From assembly GCA_027622655.1 (NCBI GenBank), contig JAQBYI010000027.1, positions 1-45,508 on the forward strand: DNA of 45,508 bases, read 5' to 3'. Numbering within the stretch: the first letter of the stretch is position 1; every line of letters starts with the position of its first letter. Below, piece after piece: positions 16,351-25,461 of this stretch. A program made the position numbers and the translations under genes. The notes under the pieces were generated by a model that saw nothing but the letters and a program-made list of their open reading frames with translations, did not search any database and was not told the origin of the DNA. This DNA comes from Gemmatimonadota bacterium. GTDB taxonomy: Bacteria > Gemmatimonadota > Gemmatimonadetes > Gemmatimonadales > Gemmatimonadaceae.

Positions 16351-18255
16351 TCAATCCTGACGGCGAACACTGCGCCACTCGCGGCCGCCCACCGCCGCCA
16401 GTTCCTTCCGCAGCGCGATCTCGCGCCGCAACAAGTCCTGTTTGTCCTCTTCAGTCGCCAACGGCAGCATGCGTGCGTGCTCATCAATCCGCTCGCGCAA
16501 CGCGCGCGCACGAAGCATCCGCACGGCGTCTACGATCGTGCGGCCGGGATCGACAATCGCGCCCGGTTCCGACCGAAGCGCTTCAACAACGTGGTTTTCG
16601 AGTTCACCAAGTTGATCGCCGAGCAACTCGGGAGTCGCTTCCGGCGAGGCCGCCAACGCCGCGAAAATCTGGGCGTAGACCGGGTCGCGGAATACGTGGG
16701 CCGTAGCCGTAGCGTCAGCGCCATCTACTCCAGGATCGCCTGATTCGTCGGTTTCGATGCGCGCAACGTCTTCGACAATTCGTTCGACCGTGTCGGGATG
16801 CAGCAGCATCACGCGAATCAGTTCTCGCTCTGCGGAACTCTCGGGTGCCGTCTCCACGTGTTCCAAAACGTGCGCGCGGAGCGGATCTGGTTCCGATCTG
16901 CGAATATGGCCCCGGTCGTCCGATTGCCCTCGACCTGCCGGAGAACCCGGCGCTGCAGTCCGTACACCACGGCGCCTGGGGACCATCTCGAGTTCACGCG
17001 CGAGCACGCTCCGTTCGATTCCGGCCGCCTCGGCCGTGCGCGCGAGATAGAGGTCGCGCGTGATCGGATCGGTTGTCGCACGTATGGTCGGCAGTAGCCG
17101 GTCCAGGGCCCGGCGCTTTCGCTGCAGGTCGCCGAACCATCCACCCCGTTCGAGGAGTTGCACCTTGCGATCGAATACGTCGAGCGCCTCTTCAAGGAGT
17201 TTTTCCATTGCCGCGCGTCCGTTGCGCGACACGAACGTATCGGGATCCTCGCCGTCGGGCAGCGTGACCATCCGCACCGACAGCCCGCGCGCCAGCAGTA
17301 CGTCGGCCGCCCGGAAACTCGCCTTCTGTCCAGGTGTGTCGCTGTCGTACAGCAGGAACACTGAGGTCGTGCTCCGCGCCAGCAGGTCGGCCTGATCGTC
17401 GGTGAGTGCCGTTCCCATCGGCGCGACGACCTCTTCGAGCCCCGCCTCGACCAACCGTACGACGTCGAAGTACCCCTCGACAAGCACGACACGTTCGGCG
17501 CGCCGAATCGCGTGCCGCGCACCCGAGTAGTTGTAAAGCAGGCGCCCTTTCGAAAAAACGCTGCTCTCCGCGGAGTTGACGTACTTCGGTTCGCCGGGGC
17601 CGAGCAGACGCCCGCCGAATCCCACCGCGTGGGCCGAGGCGTCGAGGATCGGAAAAATCAGCCGGTCGCGGAACCGCGGGCGCGGCTCTTCATGCTCCTC
17701 GCGGCGAGAAAGCAGTCCCACGTCGAGTTGCCGCGCGTCGTCAAAGCCGAGACCGCTCAGGTAGGCACGCATCGATCCGATTTCAGGAGGTGCGAACCCG
17801 ATTCCGAACTTCTCGGCCGTCGGCCGTGAAATATTGCGCCGCTCGAGATAGTCGCGCGCGCCTTTCCCCGCAGGGTTCTCCCACAGCATGGTCGAGAACC
17901 ACGCCGCAGCAGTGGCAATCAGTTCCCAGAGCGGTTCACGCGGGTCGGGCCCCTCGCGCTTGCGCTGCACCTCGCGAACTTCGATTCCCGACTTCTCACC
18001 GACAAACTTCACCGCCTCCGGGAAACTCATCCCGAGCCGTTTCTGCACGAAGGTGAAGACTGACCCCTTCTCGTGGCAGACGAAGCAGTGATAGCCGCCT
18101 TTCGGCATCACCGAGAAATTCGGATTCGTGCCCTGATGAAACGGACACGGCCCACGAAAGACGGACCCGACCTTCTTGAGGCGCACGTGTTCGCCGATGA
18201 TCGCGACGATGTCGGCGCCGGCCTGGACCTGGTCGACTACTTCTTCGGGGATCAC
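16351..18255 (-). CDS. dnaG: DNA primase
   Basis: A 634-aa DnaG that makes RNA primers at the replication fork. The N-terminal zinc domain has CPFH and CFVC ligands (about residues 37-62). The catalytic core follows with the GIGFAPPE region and a Toprim domain (LVEGYFDVVRL, then LLYDSDTPGQKA). The C-terminal region that binds the DnaB helicase starts at about residue 470. The start GTG overlaps the mutS2 stop as GTGA. Its place after rpsU recalls the rpsU-dnaG-rpoD operon, but mutS2 is inserted and rpoD is absent. Confidence 0.96.
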   Translation of the reverse strand: MIPEEVVDQVQAGADIVAIIGEHVRLKKVGSVFRGPCPFHQGTNPNFSVMPKGGYHCFVCHEKGSVFTFVQKRLGMSFPEAVKFVGEKSGIEVREVQRKREGPDPREPLWELIATAAAWFSTMLWENPAGKGARDYLERRNISRPTAEKFGIGFAPPEIGSMRAYLSGLGFDDARQLDVGLLSRREEHEEPRPRFRDRLIFPILDASAHAVGFGGRLLGPGEPKYVNSAESSVFSKGRLLYNYSGARHAIRRAERVVLVEGYFDVVRLVEAGLEEVVAPMGTALTDDQADLLARSTTSVFLLYDSDTPGQKASFRAADVLLARGLSVRMVTLPDGEDPDTFVSRNGRAAMEKLLEEALDVFDRKVQLLERGGWFGDLQRKRRALDRLLPTIRATTDPITRDLYLARTAEAAGIERSVLARELEMVPRRRGVRTAAPGSPAGRGQSDDRGHIRRSEPDPLRAHVLEHVETAPESSAERELIRVMLLHPDTVERIVEDVARIETDESGDPGVDGADATATAHVFRDPVYAQIFAALAASPEATPELLGDQLGELENHVVEALRSEPGAIVDPGRTIVDAVRMLRARALRERIDEHARMLPLATEEDKQDLLRREIALRKELAAVGGREWRSVRRQD

Positions 18256-20804
18256 CTGAACTCCGCCATGGTGACACCGGCGCCACCCTCGTTCCAGGCG
18301 CCAAGCCTGAACGAGGTCACGCGACTGTCGTCGCGGAGCAACTCGCCCACGCGCTCGCGCAAAGCCCCGGTGCCCTTTCCGTGGATGATGCGCAGTCCGG
18401 GCAGATCGGAGAGAATCGCCGCATCAACCGCGGCCTGCACCGCCCCGTCAATCTCGGAAATCCGCATTCCGCGAACGTCTACCTCGTGTTTTGCTTCGAT
18501 GTCAGGAACCGAAGCGCCAGCGGAGCTCGCGACGCCCGATTCCCGCGACTCACTGCGCGGCGCAGCGATTCGACGCGCCGTCACAGCCGGCACGGTCGCC
18601 CGCACCGAACCGAGGGCGACAACGAGATTATCACCGCGCACTTCGATCACCCGAGCCGGCCGCGCACCGAACGCCGGAACGGCCACGTGGTCACCGACGC
18701 CAAGTGCGCCGATGTCTGCGACCGGCGCCGCGACGTCGTCCGTATCGGCGGAATCGAGTGCGGCCAGGGCTTCACGATCGGCGCCAAGCCGATGCTCCGC
18801 CGTGCGACGCGCTGCAGCGATCGCTTCGTCCACCGACGCGAACTCAGACGAAACGCCGCCTGAGAGCGGCACGCCCGTCCTGGCAGCCGCAGCGCGAACA
18901 GCGGCAACTGCGGCCTCGATTTCCTTCCGCGCGTCGAGCACGTACTTGCGGCTCGCTTCACGTGCCTCGCGCTCCAGTTCGCGTTCGCGGATGCGGGCCT
19001 CTCGTTCGCGCTCAGTGACACGCTCCGCGCGCGCTGCGTAGCTCGCCTCGCGATCCAATGCGTCGCGCTCGCGCTCATCCAGGTCGCGCTGGCGACGTTC
19101 GAGGTCCTCGATCAACGCGGCCGCATTTCGTTCCGCCTCGGGCACGCGCTGTTCAGCCCGCGCGAGGATGTCAGCCGGCATATGCAGTCGCCGCGCAATG
19201 CTGAGTCCGTACGACCGCCCGGGGATCCCCTTCTGCAACCGGTACGTTGGCGCAAGCGCAGCTTCGTCGAAGTGGAGCGAAGCGTTCACAACTCCGGTCG
19301 TCTCATGCGCGAGTTCCTTGAGCGCACCCAGATGCGTCGTGGCCACGGTAATCGTGCCGCGCGCCGTCAGCGCTTCGAGAATAGCCGCACCGAGCGCCGC
19401 GCCCTCGTTGGGGTCCGTGCCGGATCCCAGTTCATCGGCGAGCACGAGCGAATACGGCGTCGCATGTTCGATGATCTCAATGAGGTTGCGCACGTGACCA
19501 CTGAACGTCGAGAGCGATGCCTCAATTGACTGTTCATCTCCGATGTCGGCGAAGACGCGATCGTAGAGCGGAAGCCTCGAGCCGGCCGCAACCGTGGGCG
19601 GCACGCCAGCCTGCGCCATCAGCGACAATAGCGCGACTGCCTTGAGCAGGACCGTCTTGCCACCGGTGTTTGGACCGCTCACGAGAAGCGTACGCTCGCC
19701 GGAGTCGAGCGAGAGCGTGAACGGAACCACCGCCTCGGGGTTCTGCACGACGAGAAGCGGATGGCGCCCGTCGATGACCGACATCCCGTCGTCCGGGCTC
19801 CCGAAGCTGGCCGCCGCGCAGCGGTTCCGTTGGGCGAACCGAGCACGCGCGACAAGGGAATCAAGATCAATGAGCGCGTCGAAGGACGCGCTGATCGCCT
19901 CGACGTCCGGACGCAACTGATCGGTTGCATCGCGCAACACGCGCTCCACTTCGCGCGATTCATCAATCTCAAGCTCACGAATCCGGTTTCCGAATTCGAC
20001 GGCAGCGGGCGGCTCCACGAACACCGTCGCACCGGTAGCCGAGGTGTCGTGCACGATGCCGCCAACCACGACACGTCCCTCTCGCCGAACAGGGATCACC
20101 CAGCGTCCGTTCCGCATGGTGACGGAACCGTCATCAACCCGGTGATGCGGCTCGAGTCGAGCAATCTGTTTTTCGAGGAGTCGAATGAGCTCGGCTTCGG
20201 CGCCGCGGAGGTGGCGGCGCAACTTGCGAAGCTCTGGCGACGCCGAGTCGCGAACGACGCCATCTTCGTCCACTACCCGATCGAGTGCACTTTCCCGATC
20301 CGCATCTGAAATGAGCGCCCCACGGTGGCGAGACAGGGCCGACACGTCGGTACCGCGATTCGCTGCTGAGTCGAGTGCGCCACCCTGAATGCGCGACGCT
20401 GCGAGCAGGGTGATCGCATCCCTGAGGTCCGGTGCGTTCCACACACTTCCGGGGACGGCCAGTCGTGAGATCGCGGCGGACATCGGCGGGATCGGCTGTG
20501 ACGGCCACGGCTCCTCACCGCCAATCACAGCGCGCATTTCGTTCACCCGAGCGTGCTCGGCTTCGATCGCTGCGCGCGCGTCAACGTCGCCGGGATGCAC
20601 TGCTCGTGGCGTGAGCGACCGCGCGCGGTCGGCACCCAACGAAGTGGACGCATGCCCCGCTACTGCGTCGAGCACCGAGGCGAATCCCAGTGCGGCCAGC
20701 GTTCGCAAGTCGGCCGCTTCGTGCCCCCTCTCATGCAAAAACCCGACCGGGCGATCTGAATCGCTCGTTCGGGTCTCTGGGTCCTGAGTTACTACCGGGC
20801 TCAC
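18252..20804 (-). CDS. mutS2: endonuclease MutS2
   Basis: An 850-aa MutS2. It has the MutS-like lever and clamp helices, an ABC ATPase with Walker A GPNTGGKT and Walker B LVLADELGSGTDPNEG, a long charged coiled coil (about residues 550-650, many R/E repeats), a KOW-like segment and a C-terminal Smr nuclease domain (VDVRGMRISEID, IIHGKGTGALRE). MutS2 lacks the mismatch-binding domain and acts in recombination suppression or, in Bacillus, in rescue of collided ribosomes. The start is GTG at 20804, 37 bases past rpsU, so it probably shares the rpsU transcript. Confidence 0.96.
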   Translation of the reverse strand: MSPVVTQDPETRTSDSDRPVGFLHERGHEAADLRTLAALGFASVLDAVAGHASTSLGADRARSLTPRAVHPGDVDARAAIEAEHARVNEMRAVIGGEEPWPSQPIPPMSAAISRLAVPGSVWNAPDLRDAITLLAASRIQGGALDSAANRGTDVSALSRHRGALISDADRESALDRVVDEDGVVRDSASPELRKLRRHLRGAEAELIRLLEKQIARLEPHHRVDDGSVTMRNGRWVIPVRREGRVVVGGIVHDTSATGATVFVEPPAAVEFGNRIRELEIDESREVERVLRDATDQLRPDVEAISASFDALIDLDSLVARARFAQRNRCAAASFGSPDDGMSVIDGRHPLLVVQNPEAVVPFTLSLDSGERTLLVSGPNTGGKTVLLKAVALLSLMAQAGVPPTVAAGSRLPLYDRVFADIGDEQSIEASLSTFSGHVRNLIEIIEHATPYSLVLADELGSGTDPNEGAALGAAILEALTARGTITVATTHLGALKELAHETTGVVNASLHFDEAALAPTYRLQKGIPGRSYGLSIARRLHMPADILARAEQRVPEAERNAAALIEDLERRQRDLDERERDALDREASYAARAERVTEREREARIRERELEREAREASRKYVLDARKEIEAAVAAVRAAAARTGVPLSGGVSSEFASVDEAIAAARRTAEHRLGADREALAALDSADTDDVAAPVADIGALGVGDHVAVPAFGARPARVIEVRGDNLVVALGSVRATVPAVTARRIAAPRSESRESGVASSAGASVPDIEAKHEVDVRGMRISEIDGAVQAAVDAAILSDLPGLRIIHGKGTGALRERVGELLRDDSRVTSFRLGAWNEGGAGVTMAEFR

Positions 20805-20841
20805 GCTTCCGATCCCAGCTCCGTTCGGGGTGCAGCCGTCA

Positions 20842-21030
20842 CTAGGTGGACCGTGTACGGCGATTCTTCCGCATCGCGGCGTTCAATTTCCGCTTACGGC
20901 GTTCGCTTGGCTTCTCGTAATGACGATTCTTCCTGAGGTCCGAAAGAATTCCCGCCTTCTCACACTTCTTCTTGAAGCGCTTGAGTGCGCGTTCGAAGTT
21001 TTCGTCCTCGTGAATGATGACTTCCGACAA
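20842..21030 (-). CDS. rpsU: 30S ribosomal protein S21, TTG start
   Basis: A 62-aa S21 with the conserved [18 protein letters not shown] and the basic tail [15 protein letters not shown]. The start codon is TTG at 21030, eight bases after an AGGGGGA. It heads an eleven-gene leftward row down to ksgA. S21 helps early mRNA pairing during initiation. Confidence 0.95.
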   Translation of the reverse strand: MSEVIIHEDENFERALKRFKKKCEKAGILSDLRKNRHYEKPSERRKRKLNAAMRKNRRTRST

Positions 21031-21080
21031 ACTGGTATTCCCCCTTGGGTGGCGCTATCCGCGCTGGCTGAGAGCCACGA

Positions 21081-21110
21081 AAGATAGACTATTGAGCGCA
21101 GGGATATCAA
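21081..21110 (-). promoter_or_regulatory. sigma-70-type promoter for rpsU
   Basis: Read leftward: TTGATA at 21110-21105 (five of six to the -35 consensus), an 18-base spacer, then TATCTT at 21086-21081 (four of six to -10). Transcription would begin about 44 bases before the rpsU TTG. The left end of the repeat element at 21119 lies just upstream of the -35. Confidence 0.5.
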
Positions 21111-21118
21111 GGCGTATG

Positions 21119-21458
21119 TAGTGAGGAGGTTGAGTGAAGGGTGAGGAGGAGGTCAGGGGTGAGGCCACGCACCCTAACTCCTCACCCCCCAGCGCCATGA
21201 CATCCGCCCGGACCAACTCCGCGACATACGCCGCGTGCCGGTAGGCCGCGTGCCGGTAGGCCGCGTGCCGGTAGGCCGCGTGCCGGTAGGGCCGGTACGC
21301 CGCCAATCGCCAGATCGGATCCCCTGTCAGCTCCACCGGCTGACTTTCGCTCCATCGCGTGAGATCGGGGTCATCGCCGAAATATTGCTCACGTTACCGT
21401 TTTCTCCTCCCTCCTCACTCATCACGTACACCTCACGCATCACTCCCCCACCTCACTA
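21119..21458. repeat. 340-bp repeat element with TA-flanked inverted ends, between rpsU and sdhC
   Basis: Left end TAGTGAGGAGG and right end CCCCCACCTCACTA form an 8-bp perfect terminal inverted repeat (TAGTGAGG / CCTCACTA). The same two ends bound a 113-bp element at 42682-42794, and the right-end string CTCCCCCACCTCACTA is nearly identical (one base differs). Both ends hold runs of GTGAGGAG or CTCCTCAC. The interior carries four 15-bp repeats and no convincing gene. This explains most of the 438-base gap at 21031-21468. Confidence 0.6.
21231..21290. repeat. 15-bp tandem repeat, four perfect copies
   Basis: CCGCGTGCCGGTAGG repeats four times without a mismatch at 21231-21245, 21246-21260, 21261-21275 and 21276-21290; a degenerate piece (GCCGGTACGCCGCC) follows. 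Leftward it could encode YRHAA repeats in a 93-codon frame, but that frame lacks other signs of a gene. Confidence 0.95.
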
Positions 21459-21461
21459 ATA
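21456..21461 (+). promoter_or_regulatory. -10 element placed for a leaderless sdhC transcript
   Basis: TAATAT lies exactly six bases before the sdhC ATG, so transcription would start at the A of the ATG. There is no Shine-Dalgarno in this gap. The hexamer overlaps the end of the repeat element. No good -35 is visible. Confidence 0.45.
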
Positions 21462-21468
21462 TTCTCCC

Positions 21469-22266
21469 ATGACCCATCAACCGCTCCCCATCCAGCGCGG
21501 TTTCGGTGAGACGCTACGCCGCGACCTCTGGTGGGTGTCCCCACTAATCGTCTTTCTCTCGTTCAGCGCGTTTCTGGTGTATGGCACCTGGGCCGCGTTT
21601 CAGAACGCGTACTACACGTACGGGCCGTACCTCTCACCCTTTTATTCGCCTGAGATCTGGGGCGATTCGCACTGGGCGCTTCTCGGCCCGAAGCCGGGGT
21701 GGTGGCCGACCTACGTTCCGTTCTCGCCGGCCCTGCTGATCCTGCCAATTCCCGGCCTCTTCCGCTTCACCTGCTACTACTATCGGGGCGCATACTACAA
21801 GGGTTTCTGGGCCGATCCGGCCAACTGCGCAGTCGGTGAAGCACGCAAAGTGTACCGCGGCGAAAAGCCGATGCCCAATGCGCTGCAGAACCTGCACCGC
21901 TATTCGATGTACTTGGTGCTGGTCGTCATGGCGTTTCTCGCGTACGACGCGTGGGAGGCCTTCTGGTGGCTCGACATGGGCGGCAACGTGCACTTCGGCG
22001 CCGGCCTCGGCACCGTGATCATGTGGGCGAACCTCGTTCTGCTTTCCGGATACACATTCGGATGTCACTCGGTCCGTCACATCGTCGGCGGATTCAAGGA
22101 CCGCTTGAGCGGGCAACCGATCCGTGCCGCCTGCTACTCGGGATGCTCGAGGCTCAACGCGAAACACGGTAGTTGGGCTCGATGGTCCATGTTCAGCGTC
22201 GGATTCACCGACATCTACATCCGCCTTTGCGCGATGGGATACATCACCGACTGGAGAATCTTCTAA
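21469..22266 (+). CDS. sdhC: succinate dehydrogenase membrane anchor / cytochrome b subunit
   Basis: A 265-aa integral membrane protein with about five hydrophobic segments (near 22-45, 83-105, 143-165, 172-205 and a weaker one near 235). Aromatic-rich loops and several conserved His residues (HRYSMYLVLV, HFGAGLG, CHSVRHIVGG) could bind haem and quinone. The family is the single large anchor seen in actinobacterial and related respiratory complexes rather than the short SdhC/SdhD pair. It lies directly upstream of sdhA with no gap (stop TAA, then ATG). Electrons from succinate would pass through it to menaquinone. The start lacks a Shine-Dalgarno and may be leaderless. Confidence 0.85.
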   Translation: MTHQPLPIQRGFGETLRRDLWWVSPLIVFLSFSAFLVYGTWAAFQNAYYTYGPYLSPFYSPEIWGDSHWALLGPKPGWWPTYVPFSPALLILPIPGLFRFTCYYYRGAYYKGFWADPANCAVGEARKVYRGEKPMPNALQNLHRYSMYLVLVVMAFLAYDAWEAFWWLDMGGNVHFGAGLGTVIMWANLVLLSGYTFGCHSVRHIVGGFKDRLSGQPIRAACYSGCSRLNAKHGSWARWSMFSVGFTDIYIRLCAMGYITDWRIF

Positions 22267-24084
22267 ATGACCGGTGAGTATGAAACCGTCGAGCACGACG
22301 TCCTCGTCATTGGCGCGGGTGGCGCAGGATTGCGCGCAGCAATCGAAGCCGCGTCAACGGGTGTCCGAGTCGGACTCGTGTGCAAGTCGCTGCTCGGCAA
22401 GGCGCATACGGTAATGGCCGAAGGCGGCGTGGCGGCCGCTATGGGCAACGTCGACGACCGTGACGACTGGAAGGTGCATTTCGCCGATACCATGCGCGGC
22501 GGCCAATACATCAACAACTGGCGCATGGCCGAACTGCACGCCAGGGAAGCGGGCGCGCGCGTCAACGAACTCGAGGCGTGGGGCGCACTGTTCGACCGCA
22601 CCCCCGACGGCCGGATTCTTCAGCGCAACTTTGGCGGCCACAAGTATCCGCGCCTCGCGCACGTCGGCGACCGGACCGGACTCGAGATGATCCGCACGCT
22701 GCAGGATCATGGAATCCATCAGGGCATCGACATCCATATGGAAGTCACGATCGTCGCGCTGCTCACCGACGGTGGCCGCGTGTGCGGCGCGTTCGGCTAC
22801 GACCGTGAGCGCGGCCGCTTTCACGTGTACAAGGCCGCTGCGGTCGTGATGGCAACAGGCGGAATCGGCCGCGCATTCAAGATCACGTCGAACTCGTGGG
22901 AGTACACAGGCGATGGTCACGCGCTGGCGTACGACGCCGGGGCCGCGCTGCAGGACATGGAGTTCGTCCAGTTCCACCCAACCGGAATGATCTGGCCGCC
23001 GTCGGTGCGCGGCATCCTCGTCACCGAAGGCGTTCGCGGCGAAGGCGGCATCCTCAAGAACAATCAGGGCAAGCGGTTCATGTTCGACAACATCCCCGAC
23101 AACTACAAGTCGTCCACGGCGGACAATCTCGAAGAGGGATGGAAATACGTTACCGGCGACAAGAACTCGCGCCGTCCTCCCGAACTCCTGACGCGTGATC
23201 ACGTAGCGCGAATGATCATGCGCGAAGTGAAGGAAGGCCGCGGCTCACCGCATGGTGGCGTTTTTCTCGACATCGCGTGGATCAAGGAACACATCCCGAA
23301 CGCGGCGGAGCACATCAAGCGCAAGCTGCCGTCCATGTACCACCAGTTCATGCAGCTGGCGGGCATTGATATCACGAAGGAAGCGATGGAGATCGGGCCG
23401 ACCACGCACTACGTGATGGGCGGGATTCGCGTGGACGGCGACACGCAGATGTCGACGGTCCCGGGGCTGTTCGCTTGCGGCGAGGTGGCGGCGGGACTCC
23501 ACGGGGCCAACCGACTCGGCGGCAACTCGCTCTCCGATCTCATCGTGTTTGGCCAGCGGGCGGGTGAACACGCGGCGAAGTTCGCAAAGGCCAACAAGAA
23601 GTACACGATCGATCCTGCACAGGCCGACAACGCCGCGCGCGCTGCGCTGGCACCGTTCGATCGCACGACCACAGCCGACGGACCGTTCCAGGTGCAGGAA
23701 GCGCTGCAGGAAACGATGCACGCCAACGTCGGGATCGTACGCAACGACGCCGACTTGCGATCGGCGCTCGCTACGATCAACACCCTGCGGGAAAAGGCGG
23801 CGAACGTCGCCGTTCGCGGCAACCGCAACTACAACCCGGGTTGGAACACCGCACTCGACCTGCCGAGCCTTCTCACCGTTTCTGAAGCGTTGACGCGCGC
23901 CGCCATCGCGCGCGAGGAAAGTCGCGGCGGACATTTCCGTGAAGACAAGCCCGACAAGGATCCCGCGTTCGGCACGTTCAACTTCGTCATCACCAAGGGC
24001 GCCGACGGTGAGATGCAGCTGAAGCGTGAACAGATTCCGGAGATGCCTGCCAACCTGAAGGCGATCATCGAGGAGAACAAGTAA
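22267..24084 (+). CDS. sdhA: succinate dehydrogenase flavoprotein subunit
   Basis: A 605-aa flavoprotein. The dinucleotide fold is VLVIGAGGAGLRAAIEAA (about 12-29), and His47 in AHTVMAEGG is the expected covalent FAD site. The active-site region shows QFHPTGM and TEGVRGEGG, and the capping region the MGGIRVD and GLHGANRLGGNSL motifs, then the C-terminal helical domain. It oxidises succinate to fumarate, or works in reverse. It is adjacent to sdhC and overlaps sdhB by one base (TAATG). The length suits the short SdhA class. Confidence 0.96.
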   Translation: MTGEYETVEHDVLVIGAGGAGLRAAIEAASTGVRVGLVCKSLLGKAHTVMAEGGVAAAMGNVDDRDDWKVHFADTMRGGQYINNWRMAELHAREAGARVNELEAWGALFDRTPDGRILQRNFGGHKYPRLAHVGDRTGLEMIRTLQDHGIHQGIDIHMEVTIVALLTDGGRVCGAFGYDRERGRFHVYKAAAVVMATGGIGRAFKITSNSWEYTGDGHALAYDAGAALQDMEFVQFHPTGMIWPPSVRGILVTEGVRGEGGILKNNQGKRFMFDNIPDNYKSSTADNLEEGWKYVTGDKNSRRPPELLTRDHVARMIMREVKEGRGSPHGGVFLDIAWIKEHIPNAAEHIKRKLPSMYHQFMQLAGIDITKEAMEIGPTTHYVMGGIRVDGDTQMSTVPGLFACGEVAAGLHGANRLGGNSLSDLIVFGQRAGEHAAKFAKANKKYTIDPAQADNAARAALAPFDRTTTADGPFQVQEALQETMHANVGIVRNDADLRSALATINTLREKAANVAVRGNRNYNPGWNTALDLPSLLTVSEALTRAAIAREESRGGHFREDKPDKDPAFGTFNFVITKGADGEMQLKREQIPEMPANLKAIIEENK

Positions 24085-24872
24085 TGGACGCCAGTTCTGC
24101 GCTCCCGACCGAAAACACCCGCGAACAGACTTTCCGTTTGTGGCGTGGCGAGCGCGACGAAGGCGAGTTCCAGGATTTCAAGGCGACGGTTACGGATGGA
24201 ATGGTCGTGCTCGACGTCGTGCTGCAGATCCAGGCCGAGCAGGCCAATGACCTGGCGTGCCGCTGGAACTGCAAGGCCGGCAAGTGCGGCTCTTGCTCGG
24301 CCGAGGTCAACGGCAAGCCGAAACTGATGTGCATGACGCGCCTCGACCAGCTCCCCGCCAACGAGCCAGTCACTGTGGAACCGATGCGTGCGTTTCCGCA
24401 CGTGAAGGACCTCGTCACCGACGTGTCGTGGAACTTCGAACAGAAGATGAAGGTCGCCAAGTTCCAGCCCCGCGCGCCCGACGCGCCGGATGGCACGTGG
24501 CGCATGCAGCAGGCCGACGTCGACCGAGTGCAGGAATTCCGGAAATGCATCGAGTGCTTCCTCTGCCAGGACGTGTGCCACGTCCTGCGCGATCACCACA
24601 AGCACGACGAATTCATCGGACCGCGGTTCATCACGTATGTCGCAGCGCTCGAAATGCACCCGCTCGACACCGCCGATCGCATCCCGGCTCTGAAGGAAGA
24701 GCACGGCGTCGGCTTCTGCAACATCACCAAGTGTTGTACTGAGGTGTGCCCGGAACACATCCAGATAACCGACAACGCGATCATTCCGCTCAAGGAGCGG
24801 GTGGTTGATCAGTTTTACGACCCGGTCGGCAAGCTCGTGAAGATTTTCAGCCGCCGTTCAACGAACACATAG
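24084..24872 (+). CDS. sdhB: succinate dehydrogenase iron-sulfur subunit
   Basis: A 262-aa iron-sulfur protein. The N-terminal ferredoxin domain binds a [2Fe-2S] cluster through CRWNCKAGKCGSC and a later Cys in KLMC. The C-terminal domain has CIECFLCQDVC for [4Fe-4S] and CNITKCCTEVCP for the [3Fe-4S] and remaining ligands. It passes electrons from SdhA to the membrane subunit. Order sdhC-sdhA-sdhB completes the operon. Confidence 0.96.
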   Translation: MDASSALPTENTREQTFRLWRGERDEGEFQDFKATVTDGMVVLDVVLQIQAEQANDLACRWNCKAGKCGSCSAEVNGKPKLMCMTRLDQLPANEPVTVEPMRAFPHVKDLVTDVSWNFEQKMKVAKFQPRAPDAPDGTWRMQQADVDRVQEFRKCIECFLCQDVCHVLRDHHKHDEFIGPRFITYVAALEMHPLDTADRIPALKEEHGVGFCNITKCCTEVCPEHIQITDNAIIPLKERVVDQFYDPVGKLVKIFSRRSTNT

Positions 24873-24891
24873 CATTCGGAGGAGATTCGAC

Positions 24892-25428
24892 GTGTTGAGG
24901 CGCTTTGCTCTCATCCCCCTATTGACCTTCGCCGTCACCGCCTGTTCGTCGGGGTCCGACGCGGCCAATGCGTCGAACGGCGCGGCCAACGCCGTCGATA
25001 CCACTGCTGCACTGCGTGCCGTCGCGCGCGCGGGCGGGCGGGTCTCCCTCGACTCGGCGACTACGTTCGAGGCGCAGACTCGCGATCCCGTGTTGTCGTC
25101 GGTGGTCAAGCCCGGCGACATTATCGAGGGCGCCGTGACGGTCCCGGTGTTTACGGCGGAGGGAAACATCGTGATAGACGCACTGTCGCCGTTGAAGCTG
25201 CGCGTGGTGCGCATTGAGCGCCGCTCCGACCCGGCCGCTACGTCCGGACGTGTGGAGTTCGCAGTCGATTCGCTCGTGATGCGCGACCGAACGATTGCGC
25301 TGAGCGCGACGGTTGGCCCTGTTGCCAGTGTGGTCATGGCGAACGGTATCGTTCTGGTTGACCGCGGCACGAGATTCACCGTCACGCTCACGAAGCGCCT
25401 CTCGATAGTGCAGCCAAAGTACGACTGA
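24892..25428 (+). CDS. putative lipoprotein of unknown function
   Basis: A 178-aa protein with a short signal peptide ending in the lipobox FAVTAC (Cys18), then a Ser/Ala/Asn-rich linker and a beta-rich domain of about 120 residues (DIIEGAVTVPVF, LRVVRIERR, GTRFTVTLTKRL). I do not recognise the family; the pattern resembles small periplasmic domains that set a default range for a property. The start is GTG at 24892, 7 bases after GGAGGAG. It follows sdhB by 19 bases and may be co-transcribed. A 13-bp tandem repeat begins at its stop codon. Confidence 0.8.
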   Translation: MLRRFALIPLLTFAVTACSSGSDAANASNGAANAVDTTAALRAVARAGGRVSLDSATTFEAQTRDPVLSSVVKPGDIIEGAVTVPVFTAEGNIVIDALSPLKLRVVRIERRSDPAATSGRVEFAVDSLVMRDRTIALSATVGPVASVVMANGIVLVDRGTRFTVTLTKRLSIVQPKYD

Positions 25429-25454
25429 AACGTACGACTGAAACGTACGACTGA
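25419..25454. repeat. 13-bp tandem repeat at the lipoprotein stop codon
   Basis: GTACGACTGAAAC at 25419-25431 and 25432-25444, then a partial copy GTACGACTGA at 25445-25454. The first unit contains the last codons and the stop TGA. Confidence 0.95.
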
Positions 25455-25461
25455 TCTGCTG

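Noticed and set aside
21231-21290. CRISPR array
   Set aside because: The 15-bp units are contiguous with no spacers, and no cas gene is present.
21055-21336. A leftward 93-codon frame with YRHAA repeats between rpsU and sdhC
   Set aside because: Its coding look comes from the 15-bp repeat; it overlaps the rpsU promoter and the ends of the repeat element, has no Shine-Dalgarno and matches no family I know.
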